Assembly: GCA_021773565.1 (NCBI GenBank)
Contig: JAJFJZ010000025.1
Location: 248,001 to 312,000 of the forward strand
Reading direction: 5' to 3'
Length of the DNA: 64,000 nt
From: Gammaproteobacteria bacterium
GTDB lineage: Bacteria; Pseudomonadota; Gammaproteobacteria; Pseudomonadales; Azotimanducaceae
The first letter of the stretch is position 1. Every line of letters starts with the position of its first letter. The translations under genes were made by a program, and so were the position numbers. The notes below the pieces were generated by a model that did no database searches, was not told the DNA's origin, and worked only from the letters and a program-made list of their open reading frames with translations. Of this stretch, positions 10,682 to 21,500 are shown piece after piece.

Positions 10682-12655
10682 CTAAACCGTCGCCCCGCCC
10701 AGTGTTGCAGTAGCGGGGTTTCTTCCGGTTTGACGCAAGCGTCTATAGCGCTTGTCAGCAATTGCCAAAACGCCTCCCAAGGCCATAAACAGGCCACCCA
10801 GCCAGGTCCAGCGTACAAAAGGTTTGTAATGCACTCTCAAGGTCCAGGTATTGTCAGCAACGGGCTCGCCAAGTGATACGTAAACATCCTTAAAAAGGCC
10901 GGCATTTATGGCCGCCTCAGACATGACCTGGTTACTGGATAAATATTTACGCTTTTCCGGATATAACCAGTAAGACGACCCATCCCCGCTGACCAGTAAA
11001 CTGCCCCGAGTAGCGCTGTAATTATCGCCCTGCGTATTCGCAACCCCCTGGAAAGTAAAATTCAAGCCTCCCAGTTCCAGAGACTCCCCAAAACCGAGGC
11101 GCACATCGCGCTCAAGCGAGTAATGACTGGTAATACATACGCCTACCAATACAACGGCAAAACCAAGATGCGCAATCAACATTCCGTAGTAGCCAGCAGA
11201 AATCCGGGCCAGACCTGACAGACTGCCTCCCGCTCGAAACCACAGGTCCTTTAGATGGGTAGCCGCTACCCACACGGCCAGAACCAGCGCGAGTGCCACC
11301 TCCCAGCGGTAAACTCCATCCAGCAAAAGTGGCAATACCACTCCAAGGCCAAAACTGACTAGCAGTACAAAGCCCAATTTTTTAACCAGGAAAGCCGTGC
11401 CGGTTTTTTTCCATCGGGCAGTATGTCCAACTCCAAGAGCAAAAGTCAGTACTGCCATAACAGGTATGAAAAGGGAGTTGAAATAAGGAACACCAACAGA
11501 AATTTTACCGCCTCCGGTGGCAGCCTCATAGGCCAGGGGATAAAAAGTACCCACAAAAACAATGCTCAGGGCAACTATTAGCAACAGGTTATTGGTAAGC
11601 AAAAAAGTTTCCCTGGAAAGACCCGAGAAATTTACCCTGCTACGAATGAGTGGAACGCGCATCGCATACAACACCAGTGAACTGCCCACCACCAGCACAA
11701 AAAAGCCAAGAATGAATAAACCCCGTTCCGGGTCAACCGCAAATGCATGAACCGAGGTTAGTATCCCGGACCGAACAATAAATGCTCCGAGCAAACTCAG
11801 AGAAAATGTGGTGATAGCCAGTAGCACGGTCCAGCTTTTAAAAGTTCCGCGTTTTTCTGTAACCGCCAGGCTGTGAATAAGGGCAGTACCGGCAAGCCAG
11901 GGCATAAAACTCGCATTTTCAACCGGATCCCAGAACCACCAGCCCCCCCAACCGAGCTCGTAGTAGGCCCACCAGCTACCCAGCGTTATGCCCACGGTTA
12001 AAAAAGCCCAGGCCAGATTCGTCCAGGGGCGCGACCATCGTGCCCAACTGGCATCAAGTTTGCCACTTAACAGAGCGGCTATAGCGAAGGCAAAAGCGAC
12101 AGAAAACCCTACATATCCTGTGTAAAGTAGTGGTGGATGCACAATTAACCCAAAATCCTGAAGCAGGGGGTTCAGATCAGCTCCGTTGTCTGGCGCGAAG
12201 GGCACAATACGTTCAAAGGGGTTACTGGTTACCAGCAAAAACAACAGAAAACCTACAGATAACACGCCCATTACACCTAATACCCGCGCCCTGACATCCC
12301 CAGGCAAATGCCTGGAGAACACCGCCACGGCCAGCGTCCAGGCAGACATGATTAATGTCCAAAGCAGAAAACTTCCTTCATGCGCACCCCACACCGCACT
12401 TACCTTAAATTGCATTGGAAGCAGCGTATTCGAGTTTCGCGCAACATAGGCAACGGAGAAATCGCTGTTCACAAAAGCGTAAACAAGAGCTGCAAAACCC
12501 AGCAGCACGAAAACAAACTGACCAGCCACCATGGAGCTGCCCACACGCATCAAAATTGCGTCGTTTCTGTATGCACCGGTAAAAGATGTGAGGCATTGCA
12601 CCACACTTATGCTCAACGCAATGATCAGACAAAAATGGCCCAGCTCAGGAATCAT
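10682..12655 (-). CDS. ccmF: Haem lyase subunit CcmF
   Basis: Integral membrane core of the cytochrome c synthetase, transferring haem from CcmE to the apocytochrome. The 657-aa protein has many transmembrane helices and the tryptophan-rich WWD haem-handling motif [19 protein letters not shown], with flanking conserved histidines. Length matches the family. Its ATG lies 11 nt inside the end of ccmE. Confidence 0.97.
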   Translation of the reverse strand: MIPELGHFCLIIALSISVVQCLTSFTGAYRNDAILMRVGSSMVAGQFVFVLLGFAALVYAFVNSDFSVAYVARNSNTLLPMQFKVSAVWGAHEGSFLLWTLIMSAWTLAVAVFSRHLPGDVRARVLGVMGVLSVGFLLFLLVTSNPFERIVPFAPDNGADLNPLLQDFGLIVHPPLLYTGYVGFSVAFAFAIAALLSGKLDASWARWSRPWTNLAWAFLTVGITLGSWWAYYELGWGGWWFWDPVENASFMPWLAGTALIHSLAVTEKRGTFKSWTVLLAITTFSLSLLGAFIVRSGILTSVHAFAVDPERGLFILGFFVLVVGSSLVLYAMRVPLIRSRVNFSGLSRETFLLTNNLLLIVALSIVFVGTFYPLAYEAATGGGKISVGVPYFNSLFIPVMAVLTFALGVGHTARWKKTGTAFLVKKLGFVLLVSFGLGVVLPLLLDGVYRWEVALALVLAVWVAATHLKDLWFRAGGSLSGLARISAGYYGMLIAHLGFAVVLVGVCITSHYSLERDVRLGFGESLELGGLNFTFQGVANTQGDNYSATRGSLLVSGDGSSYWLYPEKRKYLSSNQVMSEAAINAGLFKDVYVSLGEPVADNTWTLRVHYKPFVRWTWLGGLFMALGGVLAIADKRYRRLRQTGRNPATATLGGATV

Positions 12656-13076
12656 TGTTCTTTCCCATATCGATTAGTTCTGGCGGCATATAATTCTCAT
12701 CGTGTTTTGCCAGGACTTCCACCGCCAGAAAAGAGCCGTCATCCAGCAACCTTCCAGTAGCCAGAACACCCTGCCCCTCCCTGAACATATCTGGAAGAAT
12801 ACCGGTATACGTGACGACAAATTCACTGTTTTTTAGATCGGATATGACAAATTCAACATCCACACCCTCTGCAGTACGCCTGACGCTACCCATCTTGACC
12901 ATTCCACCCGCGCGAATTTGCGTATTCAGCGGCGCGTGTCCACCAACGATTTCATCGGGTGGATAAAACAGATTAATATTTTCATTGAGGGCTTGCATGG
13001 CCAGCGCTACGGCTAGCGCCAGGCCGGAAAAAACAAAGACAACTATGATAAGCCGTTTTCGGCGAACAGGGTGCAT
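12645..13076 (-). CDS. ccmE: Haem chaperone CcmE
   Basis: Periplasmic chaperone that binds haem covalently through a histidine and passes it to CcmF. From the ATG at 13076 it is 143 aa: N-terminal anchor, OB-fold beta barrel, and the conserved haem site LAKHDENY with H125 and Y129. A longer reading from GTG 13097 overlaps the ccmD stop by 4 nt and adds MTRTRRG. The ATG is preferred because MHPVRRKRL matches the usual family N-terminus, but neither has a strong ribosome site. Confidence 0.94.
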   Translation of the reverse strand: MHPVRRKRLIIVVFVFSGLALAVALAMQALNENINLFYPPDEIVGGHAPLNTQIRAGGMVKMGSVRRTAEGVDVEFVISDLKNSEFVVTYTGILPDMFREGQGVLATGRLLDDGSFLAVEVLAKHDENYMPPELIDMGKNNDS

Positions 13077-13093
13077 CCCGCGTCTGGTTCTTG

Positions 13094-13324
13094 TCACAGT
13101 TCTGTTGCCTTGTGTTGTTGGTTTTGACCGGAGTTCGAAGGAACGGTTCCGCTTCGCTTGCGCCTTGTTTGTCTTTGTGCATGTTCACGAAAAAAATTTC
13201 TCCGGGCCATCCGTACGTGTACTACGTTACCGATGATCAGTAAGCCAGTCAGCCCAAATGATAGCCACACATAAAACCCGTGGCCGCCCATTTCCAGGAA
13301 AGCGCTAAAGCTGTCAAAAAACAT
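13094..13324 (-). CDS. ccmD: Haem exporter accessory protein CcmD
   Basis: Small single-span membrane protein that helps release holo-CcmE from the CcmABC complex. The 76-aa reading starts at ATG 13324, 1 nt after the ccmC stop. It carries the family pattern [16 protein letters not shown], then the membrane helix and a very basic tail. A longer in-frame reading (to 13354) would run back into ccmC and is not needed. The tail is longer than in many CcmD proteins. Confidence 0.9.
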   Translation of the reverse strand: MFFDSFSAFLEMGGHGFYVWLSFGLTGLLIIGNVVHVRMARRNFFREHAQRQTRRKRSGTVPSNSGQNQQHKATEL

Positions 13325-13325
13325 G

Positions 13326-14078
13326 TCAGGCAAGCTCCTGCTCCACAACTTCATTTACCCAGGCAGTATTCTGCTCACGCTTTAGTATTCCTGTTCGAAC
13401 CGCGGATGTCAGTACCGCGCCCAAAAAGCAATACATGCCAAGCACGTTCAATAATAACGGTGCCCACATAGAGGATGGCATGGTAGGCGCTTCCACCAGA
13501 GAAAAACTTGAAGTCTGGTGCAAGGTAAGCCACCAGTCTACCGAATACTTGATAATCGGGATGTTAATCATGCCTACTATTGCGAGCACAGCACACGCCC
13601 GCCCGGCGGTTTCCAGATTGGTAATCGCATCACGCAATGCACCCACGCCAATGAAAAGAAATAACAGTACCAGCATTGAGGTTGTACGTGCATCCCATAC
13701 CCACCACGTGCCCCATGTTGGTTTGCCCCAAATTGCCCCGGTGAACAAGGCTATGAGCGTCATCGAAAACCCAATGGGTACAATGGCGGCGGCAAGTACA
13801 TCCGCCAGCTTCATTCGCCACACCAGTAAAACCACACCGGCTATTCCCATCATCAGGTAACTGCTTTGTGCAACTAACGCAGTCGGTACATGCAGGTACA
13901 TAATACGAAAACTGTTGCCCTGTTGATAATCAGCAGGTGCGTATGCCAGCCCCCATAGTGTACCTGCGCCCAGCAACAATACTGCCAGAATTCCAAATAT
14001 CATCGACCAGGAGCGGCTCATGTCATAAAACCAGCGAGGTGAGCCCAGCTTATGCCAGAGTGTTTTCAGTACACCCAC
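13326..14078 (-). CDS. ccmC: Haem transporter membrane protein CcmC
   Basis: Membrane protein that loads haem onto CcmE. The 250-aa protein has six predicted transmembrane helices and the WWD motif [16 protein letters not shown], with periplasmic histidines on either side (YLHVPTA; TLHQTSS). It starts with GTG at 14078, 12 nt after the ccmB stop. Order and spacing are those of a standard ccm operon. Confidence 0.96.
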   Translation of the reverse strand: MGVLKTLWHKLGSPRWFYDMSRSWSMIFGILAVLLLGAGTLWGLAYAPADYQQGNSFRIMYLHVPTALVAQSSYLMMGIAGVVLLVWRMKLADVLAAAIVPIGFSMTLIALFTGAIWGKPTWGTWWVWDARTTSMLVLLFLFIGVGALRDAITNLETAGRACAVLAIVGMINIPIIKYSVDWWLTLHQTSSFSLVEAPTMPSSMWAPLLLNVLGMYCFLGAVLTSAVRTGILKREQNTAWVNEVVEQELA

Positions 14079-14090
14079 AATTGTTCCCCT

Positions 14091-14867
14091 TTACTGCTCA
14101 AGACTGATACGTAGTGCTGCTGCACCTGCAAATGGTGCTAGTGTAATGGATAACACCATAAAAACCGAAAGCCAGAGGAGTTGCCCGGCATAACCGGGCC
14201 CGTCCAGATTTGCTGCCGCAGCCGTTGCACTGGCACCAAATATCAACACCGGGATATACAGCGGCAATACCAGCAAGGCAAGCAACAAACCTCCACCGCG
14301 CACAGACACCGTCAACGCCGCACCTATCGAGCCCAGCAACGACAGTACCGGCGTACCCAGAAGCAGGGATAACACCAGTACCGGAATCGCATGCCCCGGA
14401 AGATAGAGCATTACTGCGAGTACCGGGCTAACAAGTACCAGGGGCAAGGCAGTGGTAATCCAGTGTGCCAGCACTTTTGCGAGTACGAGTGTAGATAGAG
14501 GCGCTCCATGTAATACCTGTTGCTCCAGCGTTCCTTCCATATAATCCCGTTGGAACAGGGTATCGAGCGACATTAGCACCGAAAGCAGGGCCAGAACCCA
14601 CATAACACCCGGTGCTATATTTTTCAGAATTGTGGCATCGGTACCAAGGCCGAAGGGAAACAGCATTACTGCCAGCGCATAAAAGAGTAAGGGATTGATG
14701 AAATCTCCGCGCGATCGAAAACCGATCTTCAGGTCGCGGATTAACTGTCCAATAAATTGCTTTCCAATCGACACATCCGATGGCTGCACTACCACAACGA
14801 CCGAAGTACTCCGGCTGGCAGTATTGTCTGATGTGTTTGCCACCTCAGACATCAACCGGAAACTCAT
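14091..14867 (-). CDS. ccmB: Haem exporter permease CcmB
   Basis: Permease partner of the CcmA ATPase, with six predicted membrane segments. The reading is 258 aa and carries about 38 extra N-terminal residues, rich in Ser, Thr and Val, before the usual family start near QFIGQLIRDLKIGFR. The ATG at 14867 overlaps the ccmA end by 23 nt; a second ATG at 14852 overlaps by 8 nt and may be the real start. Conserved features are RDYMEGTLEQQVL and the glycine-rich membrane helices. Confidence 0.93.
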   Translation of the reverse strand: MSFRLMSEVANTSDNTASRSTSVVVVVQPSDVSIGKQFIGQLIRDLKIGFRSRGDFINPLLFYALAVMLFPFGLGTDATILKNIAPGVMWVLALLSVLMSLDTLFQRDYMEGTLEQQVLHGAPLSTLVLAKVLAHWITTALPLVLVSPVLAVMLYLPGHAIPVLVLSLLLGTPVLSLLGSIGAALTVSVRGGGLLLALLVLPLYIPVLIFGASATAAAANLDGPGYAGQLLWLSVFMVLSITLAPFAGAAALRISLEQ

Positions 14868-15507
14868 TGTGCTCGGGGTTCGCTATATGGCTGTACGGGC
14901 GTTCTGTTTTTGAAATCGCGCCATATTCTCCCAGGTCAAGTGCCTGTGCTGCATCCAGAGCAAGGGATTGATGTGTTGCATACAGGGCGGCGCCCTGCGA
15001 CTTGCAATGTGAAGCAATCAAGTCATGCACCAGTGCTACACCCTCTTTATCCAGCGCGGTCAGGGGCTCATCCAATAACCACAGGGCCGCATTGGAATAA
15101 AGCAACCTGGACAGAATTACCCGGCGTTTTTCTCCTGCGGACAACTGGGCGCAGGCAATACCCTGATAACCTGCCAGGCCAACCCGGGACAATGCATCAT
15201 CAAGATCTTCCTCACTTACCATTTTTCCACTCAGGGAGGCATACCAACGCTGGTTTTCACGCACGCTCAATAAACCACTCAACCCGCTGGAATGGCCCAG
15301 ATAGATAAAATCGCCTATCTGGATGTCCCCCTTATAATCAGGGCTTAACCCGGCAAGGCAGCGCAGCAGTGTAGTCTTGCCACTTCCATTAGGACCACTC
15401 AGCTCAACGGCATCTCCGGATCGAATCTCGAGACTCAGATTCTCAAAAAGCACGCGCTGATCTCGCTCACAAGATAATGCAGAAAGATTTAGTATTGCTT
15501 TGTTCAC
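14845..15507 (-). CDS. ccmA: Haem exporter ATP-binding protein CcmA
   Basis: ABC ATPase that drives release of holo-CcmE from CcmC. The 220-aa protein has Walker A GPNGSGKTT (about 38-46), signature LSAGEKRR, Walker B LWLLDEPLTALD and an H-loop (ATHQS). The start is GTG at 15507 with no clear ribosome site. It is the first gene of ccmABCDEFGHI; the 64-nt gap from ppnN has no recognisable terminator, so read-through from ppnN is possible. Confidence 0.95.
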   Translation of the reverse strand: MNKAILNLSALSCERDQRVLFENLSLEIRSGDAVELSGPNGSGKTTLLRCLAGLSPDYKGDIQIGDFIYLGHSSGLSGLLSVRENQRWYASLSGKMVSEEDLDDALSRVGLAGYQGIACAQLSAGEKRRVILSRLLYSNAALWLLDEPLTALDKEGVALVHDLIASHCKSQGAALYATHQSLALDAAQALDLGEYGAISKTERPYSHIANPEHNEFPVDV

Positions 15508-15571
15508 AATTCAGGGCCAGTTTCGAGAGGCTGCATTATACCTGTCCTGGTGCAGACAGTGGAGTATCAGA

Positions 15572-16933
15572 TCAGGAACCGGGAACAACCCTGTAGCAGG
15601 GATGGTAGGTACTGCCGGGTAATTTCATTCGATGTTGCTCAACAAAAGACTGCAGTAATTCATCCAGCATCGCCATTATGGATTCATCTGCACGAATCTC
15701 GTAAGGTCCGTGTGCCTGAACCGCCCGAATACCATTCTCCTTAATATTACCCGTCACAATTGCGGAAAAAGCCTTCCTCAGATTGGAAGCCAGCTCATGC
15801 GGGGGTAAATTGTGACTCAACACCAATTGACTAACAGACTCGTGGCTTACTTCAAATGGCGTTTGATATTCGAAAGGAATATTCAGTAACCAGTTAAAGT
15901 AATACGCATTGCCGTCTCTGCGTCTTTCCCGCCGGACTTTTTTAATCTGTTTCGACATCCAGCGGGCGGCTGCGTGGGAATCACCCACAATAATCTCGTA
16001 TCTGGAGCACACATCCTTGCCGAGTGTCGCACAAACAAGCGCATCTATTTTCTCAAAATAGGGCCTGCTCTTTTCCGGGCCTGTGAGTAACAGCGGCACA
16101 CTGACGTTTTCATTGCCAGGACTAATCAGTATTCCAAGCAGGTACAGAATTTCTTCTGCGGTGCCAGCACCACCGGGAAAAACGATAATACCGTGGCCCA
16201 TCCGTACAAAGGCCTCAAGGCGTTTTTCAATATCTGGCAGGACTATCAGGTTGCTAACCATTGGATTAGGGGGTTCTGCTGCGATAATACCAGGCTCACT
16301 TAAGCCTATGTAACGTGCCTCGCGATTTCGTTGCTTGGCGTGGCCGATAGCGGCCCCTTTCATGGGACCCTTCATCGCTCCCGATCCACAACCGGTGCAA
16401 ATATCAAAACCCAGCAATCCCAGATGATATCCAACTTCCTTGGTATATTCGTATTCGTAACGGGATATCGAATGTCCACCCCAGCACACTACTATATTGG
16501 GCGCGCGATTGGGTTTAAGTGCCCGGGCGTTTTTCAGTACATGAAATACCGCTTCGGTAATATTTTCACTGCTGGAATTGGAATAGAGACTACTGTGCTC
16601 TATTTGCGTACCAAGATACAAAATGTCCCGTAACACCGAAAACAGGTGTTGACGAATGCCTTCCACTATCCTGCCATCAACAAAGGCCTGCTCGGGCGCA
16701 TTTACAATATCCAGTTTAACACCACGGGTGCGCTGCAGAATTTCTATCTTAAAATCTGCGTAGCGCTCGAAAATTTCACAGGCATCATCCGATTCACTAC
16801 CCGTGTTTAATACAGCCAGTGCACATTGGCGAAACAGTGATAACAAATTTGAATCGCTGGTTTGAGTGAGTTCCTGTACTTCTCTTTGGGACAGTAACTC
16901 CATTGCCCCTCTGGGGCTTACCTGTATATCCAT
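15572..16933 (-). CDS. ppnN: Pyrimidine/purine nucleotide 5'-monophosphate nucleosidase PpnN (LOG family)
   Basis: Cleaves nucleoside monophosphates to free base and ribose 5-phosphate; in Escherichia coli the enzyme is stimulated by (p)ppGpp. The 453-aa length equals that of E. coli PpnN (YgdH). A central lysine-decarboxylase-like/LOG Rossmann domain carries PGGAGTAEE (about 253-261) and upstream GCGSGAMKGPMKG, flanked by the PpnN-specific N- and C-terminal domains. Its ATG overlaps the stop of the upstream dehydrogenase gene by 1 nt (TAATG), so the two are coupled. Confidence 0.93.
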   Translation of the reverse strand: MDIQVSPRGAMELLSQREVQELTQTSDSNLLSLFRQCALAVLNTGSESDDACEIFERYADFKIEILQRTRGVKLDIVNAPEQAFVDGRIVEGIRQHLFSVLRDILYLGTQIEHSSLYSNSSSENITEAVFHVLKNARALKPNRAPNIVVCWGGHSISRYEYEYTKEVGYHLGLLGFDICTGCGSGAMKGPMKGAAIGHAKQRNREARYIGLSEPGIIAAEPPNPMVSNLIVLPDIEKRLEAFVRMGHGIIVFPGGAGTAEEILYLLGILISPGNENVSVPLLLTGPEKSRPYFEKIDALVCATLGKDVCSRYEIIVGDSHAAARWMSKQIKKVRRERRRDGNAYYFNWLLNIPFEYQTPFEVSHESVSQLVLSHNLPPHELASNLRKAFSAIVTGNIKENGIRAVQAHGPYEIRADESIMAMLDELLQSFVEQHRMKLPGSTYHPCYRVVPGS

Positions 16934-18504
16934 TAAAGTGTTTTTTCCAACAAATAGATCGACAACAACCTGCTTTCTTCAGGACTACCCTGAAAAGGCG
17001 GCATTGGCGGTTTAGGTCTTTCCAATAGCTTAATTACTGTATCCAGATTCATCCGCCGGGCGGTATCGAGCAAGGGCACGCGCCCCTCTGAAGCAATAGC
17101 TTTCGAAACAATTTCATCGGTAACAAAACCATGACAAGCTACACATCCAGAGCTCTGAAATAGCGCTGGCCCCTGAAGCCATGCCTGCTGGCGTTGTTCC
17201 TCTGAAACTTTTGATCTCGCGTAGCCTGCAGGCGAATTTTCGCCGGATGATAAATCCACCAATCCTGGACCTAGGCCTGTGCTCTCGCCTGGGGCAACAC
17301 GATAAACAGCATTGGCATAGTCATCAGATATGTACACAAACTGGTCATTCGATTCACTAAGTTCAGCAGGCCTGCCAATCACCTCTCCATCACGCAGAAA
17401 ACCACTCAAAAAATCCTGCATTTCTACCTCTCCTTTCGTATTAAAGGACAGCGAAACTACTTTATAACCATCCTTCCTGGAGCGGTTCCAGGAGCCATGC
17501 AAGGCCACCAGTGCCACGTTGGTGTTGGACATGTCCAGTTTCAGGGGGTGATTTTTACCCTTTAAAAATACCATACCCAGCGGTGCATTGTGTGCCGGAA
17601 AATCAAATACAGGCACCTGCGACGATGCAATGACTGTTTCCCGCCCCACCCCAAAATCAGGGTCTGCTATCGGGTTTGCATTAGCCATACCATTGGCAAA
17701 CGGCCAGCCATAAAAAGCACCTTCCACAATTTCATTTAACTCACAGGGTGGAAAATCATCGCCCAGCAGGTCTCTGCCATTGTCGGTCGCAAACAGGACA
17801 CCGTCGTCAGGCGTCCAGTCAAAACCCGCACTGTTGCGCAAACCGGATGCAAAAATTCCCAGGAATTCGCCCGCGGGACTAAATCGTAACATCGCCGCCC
17901 TGCGCTCATCGACTTCAAGACAGACATTGCAGCTGGACCCGATGCTCAGATACAAAAGACCATCCGGCCCAAACCGGATGGTCTTGCGCCAGTGGTTGCC
18001 ACCCGACGGCAAGCCATCCACCAACACTTCATATTCACTCTGAATTTCACCCAGATCCTCATCAAACGCTACTCTGCCAATCCTGCTTTCTTCAGCGACG
18101 TATAAATATCCCTCAAAAATATCCAGTCCATTTGGACCATCAAGATTATCCAGTAATACCTTTCTTTGTGCTGAATGGCCATCGCCCGAAAGGTCACGCT
18201 GTAACCACAATACCTGATTGAGCGCGGAACTGGATACCAGTAAATCTCCGGCTCTGGTATTACGCAATACACGAGCACCCGGTACATCCCGGGCAAAGAG
18301 ACTCAGATGGTACCCATCGGCAAGTTTTAGTCGTTCATTAATGACATCGGAATCTGCACTGGGCGCATCGAAATACGCGGGGAAAAAATTCGCCAGGCTG
18401 CCCATGACGGGGTAGCTAACGGGCGGTAAAATAATCCACAGACCTGTCCCGGTAATAACTGCCAGCGCAAGCATCCCCAGCCCGACACGCCTGATCCATT
18501 TCAC
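16933..18504 (-). CDS. Membrane-anchored sorbosone dehydrogenase-like propeller fused to cytochrome c
   Basis: The 523-aa protein has an N-terminal membrane anchor (about residues 7-27), a glucose/sorbosone dehydrogenase-type beta-propeller (about 50-410) and a small C-terminal c-type cytochrome domain with haem motif CVACH near 452-457. Propeller motifs are FGPDGLLYLSIG, a CxxC pair (SCNVC), TDNGRDLLGDD and HGSWNRS. The layout suggests a periplasmic quinoprotein passing electrons straight to its own haem; cofactor and substrate are inferred. It starts at GTG 18504, with GGGGA 9 nt upstream, 42 nt after the giant surface-protein gene, and is coupled to ppnN. It is a paralogue of the partial gene at 1-743. 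Confidence 0.85.
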   Translation of the reverse strand: MKWIRRVGLGMLALAVITGTGLWIILPPVSYPVMGSLANFFPAYFDAPSADSDVINERLKLADGYHLSLFARDVPGARVLRNTRAGDLLVSSSALNQVLWLQRDLSGDGHSAQRKVLLDNLDGPNGLDIFEGYLYVAEESRIGRVAFDEDLGEIQSEYEVLVDGLPSGGNHWRKTIRFGPDGLLYLSIGSSCNVCLEVDERRAAMLRFSPAGEFLGIFASGLRNSAGFDWTPDDGVLFATDNGRDLLGDDFPPCELNEIVEGAFYGWPFANGMANANPIADPDFGVGRETVIASSQVPVFDFPAHNAPLGMVFLKGKNHPLKLDMSNTNVALVALHGSWNRSRKDGYKVVSLSFNTKGEVEMQDFLSGFLRDGEVIGRPAELSESNDQFVYISDDYANAVYRVAPGESTGLGPGLVDLSSGENSPAGYARSKVSEEQRQQAWLQGPALFQSSGCVACHGFVTDEIVSKAIASEGRVPLLDTARRMNLDTVIKLLERPKPPMPPFQGSPEESRLLSIYLLEKTL

Positions 18505-18546
18505 TTTTTGTTTATCCCCTAAACCTGCGACTTGTTAAAAGCGTTA

Positions 18547-21500
18547 TTACAACCCGCGTGGTATGTCCCCTGATCTGCCAAACATTCCACTACGAAGACC
18601 TGCATAGGAAAGAAAGGAGCGCATGCTATCCTGATCAACCTTGAAGCGAAAACCCAGATAAGGACCTTTAGCTGTGTAGGCCGCTGCAAAAAAGTCTTCA
18701 TCTTCAAATCCCTGCACATTATAACCCACATTAAGCCAAAGGTTTCTAGCGGGACTATGGCCAATCGAAAAACCGTAGGAATACCGAGTGTTTTCTGCAG
18801 AACCGGAATGCAGATAGGACGCACGCATGCCTATATCCCACTTTGGCGCGAGATCATAACGCAGCTCGGTTCCGGCCAATACAGTGAAGGCATTAAAATT
18901 TTGTGCGTCAATCTGATCCAGCACATATTTAAGCCCCAGCTGCAGGGAGAGCTGAGTGCGCGCGTTTGCCTGCCAGTTGGCATTAAAATTATCCACCAGT
19001 TTATTGCTGCCTATATCGAACAGCCCATCCTCCTGGCTACTATAAATCCAGTCCAGACGGTTCAGGAATATCCATTCACTGGAATCAGGCCGCCATGCAA
19101 GCCCCAGTCGAACATCACTCTGTAGCGTTTTAGCACTATTGGCCCGCTCTTCCAGTAAAAGACTCACGCTAGCAGACAGAACTCTACCGGCACTTAACTG
19201 GTGACTTGCTCCCATAAGGACATTCCATTTATCCGCAAGGTCTCCCTTGTGAAATTCAAGCCGGGAACTCATGTCCCAATTTTCCTGTCGATACCCGGCT
19301 CCGACAAAGGCAGCTACAAAATCGTTATTAAAACTGCCATTTACCGGCGTGATTGCGGTATTAGAGAATGCATTGCCTGATGGAGCCAGAATGGGACTCG
19401 TCGCGCCGGCAGTAGACTTATCCAGCGTGTGTACCCGATCAAAGCCCACATCAAACAACCACTGATCGTCAATTCTCCATTGCTGCAATACACCCGTGGT
19501 GGATAAAAGACGGTTTCCGTTTTCACCACCACTGCGTTGCACTGCGGTATTGATGTTTGCGCCCGTCCAGGGTTGTGCCTCTATCCCCAGTCGGGAATCA
19601 CTGGTATTTCTGGTTTTGGCCCAGGACAATTCCTGCTCGGCCAGAAGTTGAACACCAGCCATTAATTCATAGTCCGCTTCCAGTAAAAGCCGCGTTGGAA
19701 AATCAGAGCTGTTGCCCTTACCGACATCAATTTCTGCATTCGACTTAAGCTGCAGTTTATCATCCAGCATGGAGTGACTCGCTCCCAGTGTGAGTTGACG
19801 CGCCACGCCATTTTCACCCGCAGCATTATGTTCCTCTACGGTGCGTGCGCCCGCGTTAAAGGCGGATTTTCCAAGTCGATACTCGGCACGCATTTCTGCA
19901 ACACTACGCTCAGTGTCGTCGTCGAGGTTTGATTGTTTATACATTAGGCCCTGAAACTGAATAGCTTCGGAAGCGCGATATTCACCCTCAAAACCAATTT
20001 TTTGTGTACCCGCTTCCACAGCATTTTGCTGGCCCATACCAAATTCCCGATCCTGCTGGCGAAAGTAGGCCCTGCCCGCAATTTTCGCGGACTGGTGTTC
20101 CGCTTGCAGGATATAGGCTGAACCCTTGCCCGAGAGCTGTGTATCGGATTTGGCAACTTCAGCAATAATCCGATTATCATCATTTACCTGCCACTGCAGG
20201 TCTGTACCGACAAGTTTGCCTGCAACACCCTGTGTGTCATCCTGAACGTAAGTAGCGGACAAGCGGGCATTGTCTTCATCAAAGCTGCGGGTAAGTCGCC
20301 CACCAGCCACCCAACTATCACCTTGCCCAAGACCCGCAACTTCGTATTCAGCAATGATCACGGTGGTATTAAAATTGCTGTCCTGGCTATAAACCGGTCG
20401 CTTGAAGATAACGTTACCGCCACCGTAATCGATCGTGTAATCAAGATAACGCGTCAGCTTCTTTTGACTCAGTATCACTTCACTTCTAAAGCGGTCGCGA
20501 GTTTCTATTACAATGGATTCGCTGTTGGCTACCAGACCAGATCTGCTTAAGTGATAAACCCCGGAGGTACCATCCCCGCGCAATTCATCACGTATGTGTG
20601 CAAGATCGGTTTTCGCAGCAAACACCGAAGCTTTCCATTTTTCTCCGCTATACTCGCTTTTGAAGCCATTAAACCTGCGGTTATATCTGGATAATTCAGA
20701 TCCATCAAAACTGGTATCGTAGTCTCCAAACAAAGCCCGAAATTCTTCATTCTCCAGTTTTACGTATAATTTACGCTGACTCTGCGCATCATAGCGTTGC
20801 TCTGAACCATCCCCATAAAGCGTATAGTACCTGGCCGGATCAATTTGTTGACCCAGGCTGTTTTCCAGCTTCTTGTCGCTGTCATAGGCTATCGTCATCA
20901 ACACGCTACCGGATATTTTACCTTTCGCATAAAACGCTACCCGACCCGCCGTACCCAGTTCCTTATCAATCCCTGCGTCATCCATCGCACGCATATTTCC
21001 ACTAAGTTTGTTGTACGCAAGCGAACCTTCACCAAAACCTACCAATACCCAGTCGCGTTTCGCAGGCACCAATTTTGCCTTAACTTCTTCAAAGCGATTA
21101 TCACCAAAATCAAAGCGAAGTCTTACCTCGCCTGTCTCTGTGGTGGGTTCCAACTGAATGTATGCGATTCCATCGCGACGAATCAGGTACTTTTGCGAAT
21201 CCCGCCGGCCAATATTGGGATCAATCTGGGATTGCAGCAGGGCCTGATTTAGAACTACAAAGGGTTCGTCGATCGAAAAGCTGCCGGTAAGCCCTGGGCG
21301 AACCGGATAGCCATCCCGGTCATAAAATTTCACTGCAATAACCGCTGGTGTTAGTCCATCCGCTTCCAGTTGAGATACATCCGGAACAAGTTCTGCTCGA
21401 ATGGGAGATCCCGAATAGTGCACCAACTGTTTTAGTACAGTGAGCGTATTATTTTTATCGGTAATTCGCACTTCAAGGTTATTATCACCGGCTTCGAGCG

